The translations under genes and the position numbers were made by a program. Below are positions 22,401 through 29,998 of a stretch of DNA of 64,000 nucleotides, in pieces (the stretch's first letter is position 1; each line of letters begins with the position of its first letter). The notes beneath the pieces were generated by a model. The model was not told the origin of the DNA. It did no database searches and worked only from the letters and a program-made list of their open reading frames with translations. This stretch comes from Molanna angustata (lineage: Eukaryota; Arthropoda; Insecta; Trichoptera; Molannidae): positions 17,000,734 through 17,064,733 of the forward strand of contig OY754968.1 in assembly GCA_963576475.1 (NCBI GenBank), read 5' to 3'.

Positions 22401-25263
22401 GGTGCTCCAGAGACTCTACCTCAGGAGACGGAGTGTGCACAGAAGGATCTTTGGACAGTCCGGCCGATCATCCGTTGCACTCGACGTGCAGAGCTCTGTA
22501 TGAAGAACAAAACAAAATGGAGTTAAACCCAAATGATACAGTATCTTGGCATTACGTTCGTTGTCCGCCAGAAAATGAATGTGAAAACGGCCATCACATT
22601 TGCAATGCAGAATCAGAAAAATGTGAAGATCTTCCGTTGGGTTATGAATGTGTTTGCGGTTCTGGCTACAGAGCTGCGGGAAGTTCTTGTGTACCCGTCT
22701 GCACTCAAGGATGTGTGCGTGGCTCTTGTATTAGACCTGACGTTTGCGATTGTGATTTTGGTTATGTTGGAGCTAACTGCAGTATTCAGTGCCAATGTAA
22801 CGGTCATGCAGAATGTGAAGGACCAGATAAATTAAATCAATGTTTGGAATGTCACAACAATACAATGGTAAATATTTCAATCTCTTCATTTATACATTGA
22901 ATTACTTACTTAGGTTCTTTTGTATGTTTACCCAAAAGGATAATATTGATGTTTATTTTACTTTTATTATATAAAATTATTGTATGTATAAAATATAAGG
23001 GCTCTGCCTGTTGTTTTCGTCTTTATTTCTAAAATTATATAATACTAATTCATTTTATAACATCATGTTTTCTTATTGCAGGGAAACCAATGTGAAAAAT
23101 GTAAACCATTTTTTGTGGGAGATCCTACAGACAATGGACAGTGTGTTCCTTGTGTCACTTATTGCAATGGCCACAGTACAATATGTTTAAGTGATAATTT
23201 TGATTTTCCACTCATCACTTCAGACATGACAATAGCAAAATTAGAAAGTTATTTGGGTGAAGGACCAACTTCTAAAGCTAAATGCTTGAGATGTACCAAC
23301 AATACCGATGGTCCTAGGTGTGACAAATGTATAGATGGCTTCTTCCGTGGATCTGAGGACTTTCGTGACCCATGTCGACCGTACGTATTTTATTGAATTT
23401 AATTAAACCAGATGTTAATTTCTGAATCTGCCCCTCGCTTTCCTTTTGAAATGAACAAAATCAATCTATCCAACTCTTAATTTGAAAATATAATAAGAAT
23501 TTGGATGAAAACAGAGTAAATATATTTTAAAAGTGACATTTGGTTTCTCAAATTCCCATTCTTGTTTTTTTTTTTCAGATGTGAATGTCATGGTCACGGA
23601 GATATGTGTGATCCTATAACTGGAGAAAAATGTAACTGCGGCAACAATACAGAAAGTGATGCCACCTGCCAAATTCCCAGTTCAAGTAAGAACTCCGCTC
23701 AAGAATGCTGGAGATATCAATGTGTCAAATGTAAAGACTCTTATATGGGTGACCCCAAGAATGGACATCAATGTTACAAAATGATGACAGCTGACAACAG
23801 AATGTGCTTTGATGCCAAACTTGTTGGTATGTACTTACATGCATTTAATATGTTAGAAGTGTATACTTACATACATTTAAAATGTTGAAGTGTGAGCAAC
23901 AGACAAACATGTAGGAGACGATGCATGAATGTGGACGAGACGAGGGATGTGTGCTAGAATAAAAAAACATGGCGTTCAGTCACAAACTATTTTCAAATTG
24001 AAATATTTCTTAATATCTAGATAAAATCATTTTATTTATCCCTCTCTACATCTCATATTACATATATTATTTGTTACATAGTGGAATATCAATGAAAATC
24101 TTTGTATTTTACTAAAAATAGTATTTTTTTTGTCCTAAAAATGATCTTTTCCTGTGCAATAGTTTTCAAATGCTCCAATTATTGAACTTATATTGTGCGA
24201 GTGAATGTGAGAATTATTGTGATGCTTGACACTCAATTACTATAAAATCAAACTTTATTATAATTCTTATATCTTTTTCTTTTCAGACGAATGTAAAGTA
24301 AAACCCCGTATGCTGCATCCAGGACAAACTGTATTCTTTGTTGTAATACCAAGATTTATGAACGTGGATATAAGAGTTACAATCGATGTAACACAAGGAG
24401 CCCTCGATGTGTTCATGAGCCCCAACGATAGCACTTTTGTTGTTTCTGTCAACTCTACCACGGGACAACATTATGTTGATTTAGACCCAACGTTGTTCAG
24501 AAATGATCCGCATGTAACTGATTCTATATTTCTCAATAGATCAAATTTTGATTCGTCTTTTAAATCGAGATCTTTTTTCCAGAAAGTTGAATACACATTA
24601 GTGCGACACGAAGCCGAAGGATTAATAACTTTTATTAGTGTAGACAAAAAAAATACGTTATTGTGGGTACAAGGATTGAAAGATAGACTTGTTCTTACCT
24701 TACCGCAGGCAATCCATGATTTAGGCTATACAAAGTTCTATTTAGTTCTAAAAGCATTGGGTGTAGAAAATGGAATCAATAAACCAACCCAAGGGATGGT
24801 ATTTTTCAGACAAGACCAACTTCATATAGATTTATTTGTTTTCTTTTCGGTATTTTTCTCTTGTTTCTTCTTATTTTTAGCCGCTTGTGTAGTAGCTTGG
24901 AAAGCCAAACAAGCTGCGGACGTACGTAGAGCCAGACGTCGTCATGTTGTTGAAATGTTGCATATGGCTAAGAGACCATTTGCATCAGTGACGCTGTTAT
25001 TGGGTCCACAGTCTCCCGTGACTCAACGTAAAAGAGTAAGAACAAAAATAGGGGCTGGAGTGGATTTACGTCCTGTGGCCGTAGAGCCGACAGCTGACGG
25101 AGTGGCTGCAGTTACATCGGTATTGGTTCGACTTCCTGGAGGTCGAACTGCTCCCGCTCGTCTAGCTCTAGCTTCTTCTCTAGTCCTACTTGCTAGGCAG
25201 CTACCTTCCTCAGGAAGGACATTTCTCCGTCGTACACATAACCCTCCCAATCATAACACTTAG
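1260..25263 (+). CDS. Megf8: MEGF8 orthologue, 18 coding exons, 5'-partial
   Basis: This is a large single-pass cell-surface protein. Coding exons: 1260-1451, 1954-2180, 3826-4020, 4439-4538, 4826-5244, 12333-12497, 12608-12744, 13366-13602, 15680-15816, 16003-16213, 16927-17462, 18072-20811, 20913-21353, 21472-21645, 22044-22867, 23082-23380, 23579-23826, 24287-25263. Every junction has AG/GT and the phases chain without a break, giving 8259 nt (2752 codons before the stop), close to the roughly 2800 residues known for vertebrate MEGF8. Domain order is CUB, EGFs, kelch set 1, PSI cluster, Ca-binding EGF, laminin-EGFs, CUB 2, EGFs, kelch set 2, PSI, EGF, laminin-EGFs, transmembrane helix, basic cytoplasmic tail. 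In vertebrates MEGF8 works with MGRN1 and MOSMO to lower surface Smoothened; in Drosophila it supports synapse assembly. The signal peptide exon is upstream; the window starts with a donor-like CAG/gtatgt at 5-13. Junctions are read by eye. Confidence 0.93.
1954..2180 (+). CDS. Megf8: MEGF8 exon: CUB end plus two EGF-like repeats
   Basis: It opens after a tttcag acceptor with the last CUB strand (YVLDGFKAEFSV), then two compact six-cysteine EGF units (CPNNCSERGVC... and CPHSCSGHGSC...). The donor is AGG/gtaaat and the exon leaves phase 2. Confidence 0.85.
2269..3115 (+). repeat. Dispersed repeat in MEGF8 intron, related to 14236-15115
   Basis: It opens with ctagtggacccgagcaaac. From about 2618 it shares long blocks with 14241-14640, including actagttgcatgta(a/g)cacatgag and attaaattatctagttggga. 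It is probably a non-LTR 3' end or a foldback element; no coding capacity was seen. Confidence 0.5.
3198..3420 (+). mobile_element. tRNA-derived SINE, family 3
   Basis: A-box-like tgctcaattggttagg, B-box ggttcgattcc, then a body with agtctccag and tgtggcaacttg and a (ATAA)-rich end. A second good copy is at 5727-5945; eroded relics are near 12149 and 16770. Confidence 0.75.
3826..4020 (+). CDS. Megf8: MEGF8 exon: kelch repeat
   Basis: It follows a ttccag acceptor; the first base completes a Gly codon from the previous exon. It encodes GVACSLELSDF, a Trp-containing strand, then RAAHSAVYI and LYVFGGYD, the double-Gly kelch blade. It ends ACAG/gtatac in phase 2. Confidence 0.86.
4069..4289 (+). 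mobile_element. 221-bp MITE with 30-bp TIRs and ATTT target duplication
   Basis: Both ends read ctggacctcagagccagagg inward, and the inverted repeat continues to about 30 bp with one mismatch. ATTT flanks it on each side (4065-4068, 4290-4293). Inside are direct repeats of ggtattaagtccactttttg and tattattgaaagaagtcaaa. It is non-coding and lies in an MEGF8 intron. Confidence 0.85.
4439..4538 (+). CDS. Megf8: MEGF8 exon: short kelch-linking exon
   Basis: The 100-nt exon continues the blade as RFSESYWEDEDGK and ends with REILEH at CAT/gtatga. Phases 2 in and 0 out match both neighbours. The kelch linker is poorly conserved, so this is the least certain exon boundary in the gene. Confidence 0.72.
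4826..5244 (+). CDS. Megf8: MEGF8 exon: kelch blades
   Basis: A phase-0 entry gives ETLDKWGLTKGTFFNHF, a Ser/Pro-rich linker, then RYGHAACQI, FALYGGKLDNGKLSNELWVYD and YLFGGSTSDGEF. It ends TTCCAG/gtttgt in phase 2. The following 7-kb intron is the most repeat-loaded intron of the gene. Confidence 0.88.
5500..5700 (+). repeat. Dispersed repeat, related to 17640-17900
   Basis: The order gcatatctca, a short spacer, cacatgcatgtatacccaca, then cttcacct and a T-rich pyrimidine end is shared with 17680-17870. It looks like a degraded retroposon 3' end. Short ORFs here are not conserved. Confidence 0.45.
5727..5945 (+). mobile_element. tRNA-derived SINE, family 3
   Basis: It has A-box-like tggctcagttggttgg, B-box gggttcgattccc, and the same body and tail as the copy at 3198-3420. 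Confidence 0.75.
6179..6340 (+). mobile_element. tRNA-derived SINE, family 1
   Basis: It has tggcagagtggttagc (A box) and gggttcgaatcctgcc (B box), then the family tail with aagcatttatgcttag and acaaggacat. Confidence 0.72.
6431..9655 (+). mobile_element. ACTCTCCAC-family element containing a satellite array
   Basis: The left end is tttttactctccacactatg; the right end is ggtgtggagagtttagtg, then ttggccacaacccactc. The left and right ACTCTCCAC motifs are inverted. Between them lie two diverged half-units (about 6620 and 6771), then a regular 313-bp array. No transposase frame was seen. Shorter members lie at 9919-10553, 25928-26220 and 26574-27605. Confidence 0.65.
7155..9600 (+). repeat. Tandem satellite array, 313-bp monomer, about 8 copies
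   Basis: The landmark ttgaac(a/t)tagaactgattag starts at 7168, 7481, 7794, 8107, 8419, 8732, 9045 and 9358. That is a period of 313 bp with one unit of 312. Inner units are nearly identical and the first is the most diverged. Confidence 0.93.
9919..10553 (+). mobile_element. ACTCTCCAC-family element, short member
   Basis: It has the same left end (actctccacactatggaata) and right end (gtgtggagagtttagtgttg) as the 3.2-kb member, about 635 bp, without the satellite array. The ORFs in it are not conserved. Confidence 0.65.
10554..12148. other. MEGF8 intron, AT-rich, one unexplained open frame
   Basis: No repeat family was recognised. The minus strand is open from 11232 to 11041 (64 codons, stop TAA at 11040-11038), with segments such as FRFWSNNHLRYQRRYKK and KWIFLLKEMPDLP. 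No start Met precedes it and no family was recognised; it may be a transposon or retrocopy relic. Confidence 0.35.
12149..12310 (+). mobile_element. Eroded SINE, family 3
   Basis: Fragments match in order: ttagttagacatctgcctgctgatc, shortened here to ctgcctgctgatc, then cacagttttt and a gtctcc block. The B box is lost. Confidence 0.5.
12333..12497 (+). CDS. Megf8: MEGF8 exon: kelch blade
   Basis: The acceptor is tatttttag. It encodes MFRITLSGNDSENWEEV and VAHSAVYHSYSHSIIVYGG, a kelch blade, ending GCCAG/gtaaat. It is exactly 55 codons long and keeps phase 2. Confidence 0.87.
12608..12744 (+). CDS. Megf8: MEGF8 exon: kelch blade
   Basis: It encodes RFSKLSDKMFAFDIENKHW, a linker, and PRERAFHTATIIG, the strand that opens the next blade, ending ATAG/gtatgt in phase 1. 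Confidence 0.87.
13366..13602 (+). CDS. Megf8: MEGF8 exon: kelch blade
   Basis: It follows ttatgcag. NYLVVFGGYSHRHNKEE is followed by CYDNQMYLYHLGCHAW and a final blade (AHAAALRPPSTLLLAGGY). It ends AATG/gtaatt in phase 1. Confidence 0.88.
13724..14206 (+). mobile_element. GC-rich Harbinger-like fragment with start of a MADF domain
   Basis: GC content rises sharply against the intron. Both ends carry ggccat/atggcc and cattgtgt motifs in opposite orientations, as in a decayed TIR. At 14012-14071 the plus strand reads NEETFKFIELYQSEPTIWDK, the classic opening of a MADF (Myb/SANT-like) domain, then TAA at 14072. MADF proteins are partners of PIF/Harbinger transposases, so a deleted Harbinger derivative is inferred. 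Confidence 0.5.
14236..15115 (+). repeat. Dispersed repeat with internal foldback arms
   Basis: It resembles 2618-3115. A block at about 14483-14640 (attaaattatctagttagga, tttttcttaataa) returns inverted at about 14850-15010. The end shows gaggacggacaaacacacac and tatataatatatag, typical of retroposon 3' ends. Confidence 0.5.
15116..15679. other. MEGF8 intron, AT-rich, no feature seen
   Basis: Low-complexity A/T sequence up to the acceptor at 15678-15679. No frame or repeat was recognised. Confidence 0.6.
15680..15816 (+). CDS. Megf8: MEGF8 exon: end of kelch set 1, start of PSI cluster
   Basis: GDLLAFVLPGW closes the propeller, and CPRHHSHAECLADPECGWC is a PSI/plexin-type cysteine motif. 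It ends GATGAG/gtatac in phase 0. Confidence 0.87.
16003..16213 (+). CDS. Megf8: MEGF8 exon: PSI-type cysteine-rich segment
   Basis: It starts after tttgacag with VCYGRTVGSNC and continues with CGGVCPALGDCHSCLALG and CTWCVQNARCHH. It ends GACG/gtacgt in phase 1. Confidence 0.84.
16760..16885 (+). mobile_element. Eroded SINE, family 3
   Basis: A decayed B-box region (acttggatttgattcttggc), a tttttagtcttc block, and the tail ttaatatttgataacgcacc keep family order. Confidence 0.4.
16927..17462 (+). CDS. Megf8: MEGF8 exon: inter-PSI globular segment
   Basis: The 536-nt exon encodes DNYGVCGEDT, then PGLTFIKYQHPTDWSQPDHV and a cysteine-poor globular stretch between PSI units. It ends GCTAAG/gtacta in phase 0, joining the large exon in frame. 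Confidence 0.88.
17640..17900 (+). repeat. Dispersed repeat, related to 5500-5700
   Basis: It starts cattcataccatcacggcat and contains gacacatatatgtacaccca and a long T tract, colinear with the earlier copy. The ataccatcacggcat motif also occurs near 63890. Confidence 0.45.
18072..20811 (+). CDS. Megf8: MEGF8 large exon: PSI x4, EGF, laminin-EGF, CUB 2, EGF, kelch set 2
   Basis: A single 2740-nt exon codes for about 913 residues. In order it has four PSI-like units with GWC/EWW/VWC motifs; a calcium-binding EGF opening DVDECGLGLHDC; a short EGF; two laminin-type EGFs (18.98-19.32 kb); a second CUB with VYIYDGLPDL; two EGFs; and five kelch blades with LWMFGGYSL, IYVYGGLSD, LVLIGGFSL, LYVFGGYLY and MIVFGGRTN. 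It starts after tttttcag, ends TTACAG/gtatta, and is the core of the extracellular region. The ATG at 18015 lies in the intron and is not a start. Confidence 0.94.
20913..21353 (+). CDS. Megf8: MEGF8 exon: last kelch blade and PSI
   Basis: It continues the propeller (YAHAMTLDAESGALYIVGGW), then PSI-type cysteines (CRLWSGGKHTCRHHMGCSYC). It ends GTAAAG/gtatgt with 147 codons and phase 1 kept. Confidence 0.9.
21472..21645 (+). CDS. Megf8: MEGF8 exon: PSI segment
   Basis: The 174-nt exon encodes GLCVPINQDC and CAASDCDHCPRDTCVW, ending ATCAA/gtaagt in phase 1. Confidence 0.87.
22044..22867 (+). CDS. Megf8: MEGF8 exon: PSI units and EGF repeats
   Basis: It starts at SESTPKVISTELIYDWACV after tttaag. 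It carries two PSI units (CHTFKDCKSCLKAEG and CWSFHQCSECLRHAHCGWC), an EGF-type unit (ENECENGHHICN), a short EGF, and the start of a laminin-EGF (CQCNGHAEC). It ends CAATG/gtaaat in phase 0. Confidence 0.91.
23082..23380 (+). CDS. Megf8: MEGF8 exon: laminin-type EGF
   Basis: GNQCEKCKPFFVGDPTDNG and CNNTDGPRCDKCIDGFF are the closing halves of laminin-type EGF units. It starts after ttattgcag and ends CGACC/gtacgt in phase 2. Confidence 0.9.
23579..23826 (+). CDS. Megf8: MEGF8 exon: laminin-type EGF
   Basis: It follows a long T tract and cag. CECHGHGDMCDPITGEKC starts the last laminin-EGF, which closes at CKDSYMGDPKNGHQCY. It ends TTGTTG/gtatgt in phase 1. Confidence 0.9.
23885..23990 (+). repeat. 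Short retroposon 3' fragment in MEGF8 intron
   Basis: It shares tgagcaacagac, aacatgta and gagacgatgcatgaatgtg-type words, in order, with 28730-28800. Non-coding here. Confidence 0.4.
24287..25263 (+). CDS. Megf8: MEGF8 last exon: juxtamembrane region, TM helix, cytoplasmic tail
   Basis: The 977-nt terminal exon starts DECKVKPRMLHPGQTVFFVV and has a beta-rich juxtamembrane domain. A hydrophobic helix follows (24832-24900, LFVFFSVFFSCFFLFLAACV), then a basic stop-transfer stretch (KAKQAADVRRARRR). The tail holds MAKRPFA at 24964-24984, the counterpart of the vertebrate MASRPFA motif that binds the MGRN1 ligase. The stop is TAG at 25261-25263. Confidence 0.94.
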
Positions 25264-25500
25264 TTTCTATAATTATTTTTATCAAATATATCATCTTTGG
25301 TGTTTGTAAATACGTAGATAACTTTAATATATAATATATGTATGTATAGTATTATATACGATTATGTCAAATTGCAATAATTTGAGGTTGTTAAATTGAT
25401 AACCTTTATTAGATTTTTATGTCGAGTGAGAATTGAGATGGTGGAAATGATACAAGACAAAGTTTGTCCATTAGATTTTCAATAAATATAATATGAATCC
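25264..25500 (+). other. Probable MEGF8 3' UTR
   Basis: AT-rich sequence follows the stop. The first AATAAA is at 25481-25486 and another near 25744. The actual cleavage site cannot be seen. Confidence 0.45.
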
Positions 25501-25927
25501 ACTTCTCCATTGATAAATAATGTTAATTTATTTTCTGCAATGAAATTAATATTATTTACATTATTAAACAAATTTATTCATCATGTTGCTAAATGCATAA
25601 TGTGTACATAGAGTTTGCTTTATAAATAGTATATCTTCGTGTTATTATTCCAAAATTTTATTATACATATAATGGTTTATCATCAGTAGTCATATGATTT
25701 ATTAAAAATTGTTTGTATTATACAATATTTAAGTAATTTATTCAATAAATCAATAGTAGGTATGTATTTATAAAGACAAATTATATTTTAAGCTGTTGTG
25801 AATTTATTTAAAATATGTATTATACTTATGCACACTTTGCCAACAATTCATGAACATTCCTTAATCTTAATATTAATTACTCTTTATCTTGCCTTATATT
25901 TTAAAGTTCATTATTTTCATTCTGATT

Positions 25928-26220
25928 TTTACTCTCCACTACATACTTTGGAATAGTGAAAAGTCATAAATACACAATTTTTGAGCATATTATTTTACAT
26001 CAATGTATCAAACTGGTGTTATGTAGAGAATGCATACTATGAGTTTCGTGACAATGTTTTTGTTTGTATGGTGTGTTATGAAAACTTTTGCCCTCTGGGA
26101 AACTAATATTTGTTTAGGAATCTAATTGAAATGCACTTCATTAAATTGCATTTATTCATTGTCAACCTTTCAAAAAAATGTACACATATGTACCATGTAG
26201 TGTTGGCCACAAACAAATTG
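25928..26220 (+). mobile_element. ACTCTCCAC-family element, truncated member
   Basis: The left end tttttactctccactaca and internal words tatgtagagaatgca and gagtttcgtgacaatg are present. The right end is cut to tagtgttggccacaaac. Confidence 0.55.
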
Positions 26221-26289
26221 TTTTTTACTGATTTTATCATCGTATTTTTGTTTTATTCCTTGAGAGTTTTTAAGTTGTTAACCACTTCA

Positions 26290-26375
26290 TGCTTTTGAAC
26301 GAGCAGTGTTCGTGGGCTGAGCATCCGTCCTATAGTGCCAACATGAGCACTGCTCGTGTCTTTCAACTTGTTTGC
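26290..26375. repeat. Hairpin repeat, acgagcagtg arms
   Basis: cgagcagtgttcgtg and its inverted partner catgagcactgctcg face each other across about 40 bp. It lies just after gttaaccacttca, which resembles a piggyBac-type TTAACC end. Confidence 0.4.
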
Positions 26376-26573
26376 ATTACATAAGATAAACAAATGACAC
26401 TCTTAGAGGTTTATGAAAACCGTTTCTTCTGTTTTAACTTATTAAAAAAAATTATAAATATTAAAATTCAAAAATTAGTGATAAATTGCAAATTTTACAA
26501 CTTATAAAATAACTTAGAATACATATGATTTCTTTTTTGAAAAGAATTGCAGCAGATGTTGACCTCTCTAGAT

Positions 26574-27605
26574 TTTTTACTCTCCACACTATGGAATAGT
26601 GGAGAGTCATGATTTCACAATTTTTAAAAGTATTTTTTTTACATCAATTTCTCAACGGGTATCATGTAGAGTGCACACTGTGAGTTTCGTCGTGATGTGT
26701 TTGTATGTATGGCATACGCCATACGGATTATCCTTTTTGTGTCCTCTCTATAGCCCAAACTATAAGTCCGATCGACTTCATATTAACATCATATGTGTAA
26801 AGTGCATAGACCTAGAGCTGATTAGTTTTCCATAGACAACTTTTAATTTCTTCTCTATGAATTCATCATTTATGTTGTTTTTTTTGTGTACTCTCTGCAG
26901 CCCAAACTATAAGTCCGATTGACTTCATATTGATATCATATATGTAAAGTCCCTAAACTTAGAGCTGATTAGTTTTCCATAGATATCCGTTAATTTCTTC
27001 TCTATGATTTCACCTGTCCAAATTTTGAAAACGGTCTGGCAAATCGTGGTATTTTTATGTTTTTTGAACCTTTGATACAATAAAAATGCATTCAAGGATT
27101 GTCAAAATTTAAAGAAAAAAATCCATGGTCTGCTATATCAATCTGAAATAAATTTCATATTTGTATGAAAAATGTATATAACAGAAATAAAATAGCTTCT
27201 GTATGGGAAAATTGAGTGATCAACTTCATATTGGTCTGTATAGACAAGTGTATTTTTTTACTCTCCACTTCTATCTTCCTGAAGGGGTAGGCAGTGAGAA
27301 CCGAACATCTCATTCTTCATCTTGACACATATCCATTGCCTCATCAACATTGATAAAATGTCTCATACATGCTCATCTTGCTAGTTATGCATATTTATCA
27401 CGTAGAAAGTGCACACTATGAGTTTTGTGACAATGTTTTTGTGTGTATGGTGTATAGTGAAAACTTTTGTCCTCTGTGAATCTTATATTTGTTTAAGAAT
27501 CTAATAGAAATGTACTTCATGAAAATGCATTTAGAGATTGTCAACCTTTCAAGAAGAAAAAATGTACACTTGCTATGTAGTGGAGAGTTAGTGTTGGCCA
27601 CAACA
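26574..27605 (+). mobile_element. ACTCTCCAC-family element
   Basis: It starts tttttactctccacactatg, carries two half-units with cctctctatagcccaaacta and cagcccaaactataagtcc, and ends tagtggagagttagtgttgg. A second internal ttttactctccac at about 27258 suggests a composite of two members. Confidence 0.55.
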
Positions 27606-28540
27606 CACACACACACACTTGTTTTTATTTATTATGTAACAGTGTATAGTTAAATTTGTAAATAACAAAAATGTCATAATTTTTTGTACCCTGTGCAAGA
27701 GGTACGTTCATTGCCTGAAAGACAATTTAGTTTATCAAATTATTAACCCATTGAATGATAATGCACTTTATGAACAGAGTGTATCTCAATCATTCTTACA
27801 CAATATGGCAACTACTATAGTTTACATAGATGGAGAATAATTAGAGTTATTCAGTCAGAGGATGTTCATAATATAAGTTATTTTGTAAGTTATTAAACTG
27901 AAATCCATGGTAGCTGTTATATTTCTGAAACTGCTACCTTCTCAACAATTTAAATTATCGGGTATCTAAATTCAATGTCTCGATAGTAAAATTGATTGGT
28001 GAAGAAATCAAATTATGTTGTGAATATCAATTTATACAGTCTTACTATTTGCGGCCTAGCTACAATCCACAATGTTTACAGCCAAGCTACAAATAGTAAG
28101 TAAATGCATAAATATTGATAGGTGATAACATTAATAATTATTCAGTTATTATAACCAGTTATTCAAGAATCCTATAAATCTGTAGGTAATTCCAGAATAA
28201 TATTTATTTTTTAACACAAATATTCCATTAATTTGAAGAAAATAATTTTCTTAACCTATTTCATATTATTTATTTATCATTTTGTACATATATAGCAAAT
28301 ATATTATTTCAATACCAAGGAAAACTGTGCAAATTTTGAAAATAAATTCACCGTTTGCCTGATTTTTCAAGAAAATAGTTAAAATCATCATCCGCTGAAG
28401 TCAATGGTAAAATATCAACATTAGCATATTATGTTAAACAAACTCTACTGTAAATATTTAAAGAAGAAAAAGATGGTGTAAAAGACAAAGTCGCCCAAAA
28501 AAATGATAGCAAATAAATATAGCAAGCCTCAACACATCAG
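27606..28540. other. Intergenic, AT-rich, one small hairpin
   Basis: The only structure seen is cttactatttg near 28042, paired with caaatagtaag near 28091, enclosing gcctagc and gccaagc. No gene was recognised. Confidence 0.5.
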
Positions 28541-28549
28541 TGAACATGA

Positions 28550-28860
28550 ATGAGAACTTTCATGAATGTGAATAAAGTGATCCAGTGTTTATTAGAATCT
28601 AAGTATAGTTATGAGGAACGCCTAATGAAGACAATATACATGGCGGACAGGAATGGAATGAAAAGTCGGAGCCACCCAAGGAAGGGATGGCATGTCCATG
28701 TGAATGGTACTTTGAAAGACGGAAATGTTAGAAGCGTGAACAACAGACGAACATGTATAAGACGAGACGATGAATGTGTGTCAAGATAGAAACATGTTGC
28801 GTTCGGTTCTATCTGCCTACCCCGTGAGTTTCATGGCCTGATTGTATGTATGAAGTATAG
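28550..28860 (+). mobile_element. Non-LTR (RTE-like) retrotransposon 3' relic
   Basis: A short frame at 28550-28789 contains MADRNGMKSRSHPRKGWHV and GNVRSVNNRRTC, which resembles the extreme C-terminus of RTE-type reverse transcriptase proteins (basic G-R-P-R-K-type segment). It is followed by cctaccccgtgag and gtatgtatga, the tail words also seen near 2800, 14420 and (inverted) 63890. Upstream coding parts are absent. Confidence 0.45.
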
Positions 28861-29109
28861 TTATCACCAAAAATCTAGAAATTTTTCGTTGTACAGGGGG
28901 TTTTCGCACACACATGATTAACTTATATGATAGTGAGTTTTGGTATGATGTACATACCTATATGGAGTGAGTTATTTTAAACATAAAAATATAAAATAAA
29001 AAGCATTACGTTTGACGACTCCTGACACAATAATCGGGTAAAAAAACTATTGGTTGCGATGGCAAAAATATTCGTACTCTAGCAAAAAAATCTTCACTTC
29101 ACTTTTCTA

Positions 29110-29125
29110 GCCGTACCGGTACGGC
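29110..29125. repeat. 16-bp perfect palindrome
   Basis: gccgtaccggtacggc is self-complementary. A near copy, gccgtatgggtacggc, follows about 43 bp later. Confidence 0.7.
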
Positions 29126-29794
29126 CATAATTCGATTTTCAATGACATTTCCTGCCGTATGGGTACGGCTATACTCACTTAGAGGTTAAACCAACCAAGC
29201 AAAAAAAAAAACAAATTTGACTTCTGAGCACCCATGTGATTTTTCTAGAATTTTAGCGATAACTATATGTGATGTAATGATATTTGTATATTTGAATAAT
29301 TGTTTGACTATCAATATTACAAAAAAATAATTTACATTTTGTGCATAAACATGTTTTTTTTATATATTCAAAGTGATACTGACTTGTCATGTAAGGAAAA
29401 ACTATGTATTTACCATAGAATTATAAGGTACAGAAGCCGCGTGTAGTACAAATTTCGAATTCAAATATATCACAAGTTTTTTTTACATGTGTGTGTGAGG
29501 CAGTAGATCGGTTGGTCTACGTATTATGTAGGTGTGCGTATCGGTAGGTGTACATATAAGGCCGGGCGAGTGAAACTCAGAACATTGTTCTTAGTTTTTG
29601 TTGTCATACTTTCATTGCGCTGACTAGGTATCTGTATCATATATAATCTAAGGTATCATATATAATTTAATTATAATATCATGGTGGCTCAATAAAAATT
29701 ATGTATCATAAAAATAAAAACAAACATTTATTATAAAAAATATAGTCAGAAGATCTATGCATAAATATATTAATTGAAAGTATAAATAATAATA

Positions 29795-29998
29795 ATAAAC
29801 ACTTCCTTGCACCCTGCGCAAGTTGCGAGTTTATTGCCATATGGCAATTTCTTCCAAATATCCAGTGTTTCGAAAACATGAAGCAACATTAGCTTAAGAA
29901 ATCAATTTAAATAATTTCTCCTCTGCTAGGGATCGAACCCAGGATGCCCACACAGAAACCAAACGGCTTACCAACTGTGCCACAGCGGTCGGCAATTT
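29795..29998 (-). mobile_element. tRNA-derived SINE, family 2, minus strand
   Basis: Read on the minus strand it has gtggcacagttggtaag, gggttcgatccc, the family body, and an (ATT)n tail at the low-coordinate end. Confidence 0.78.
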
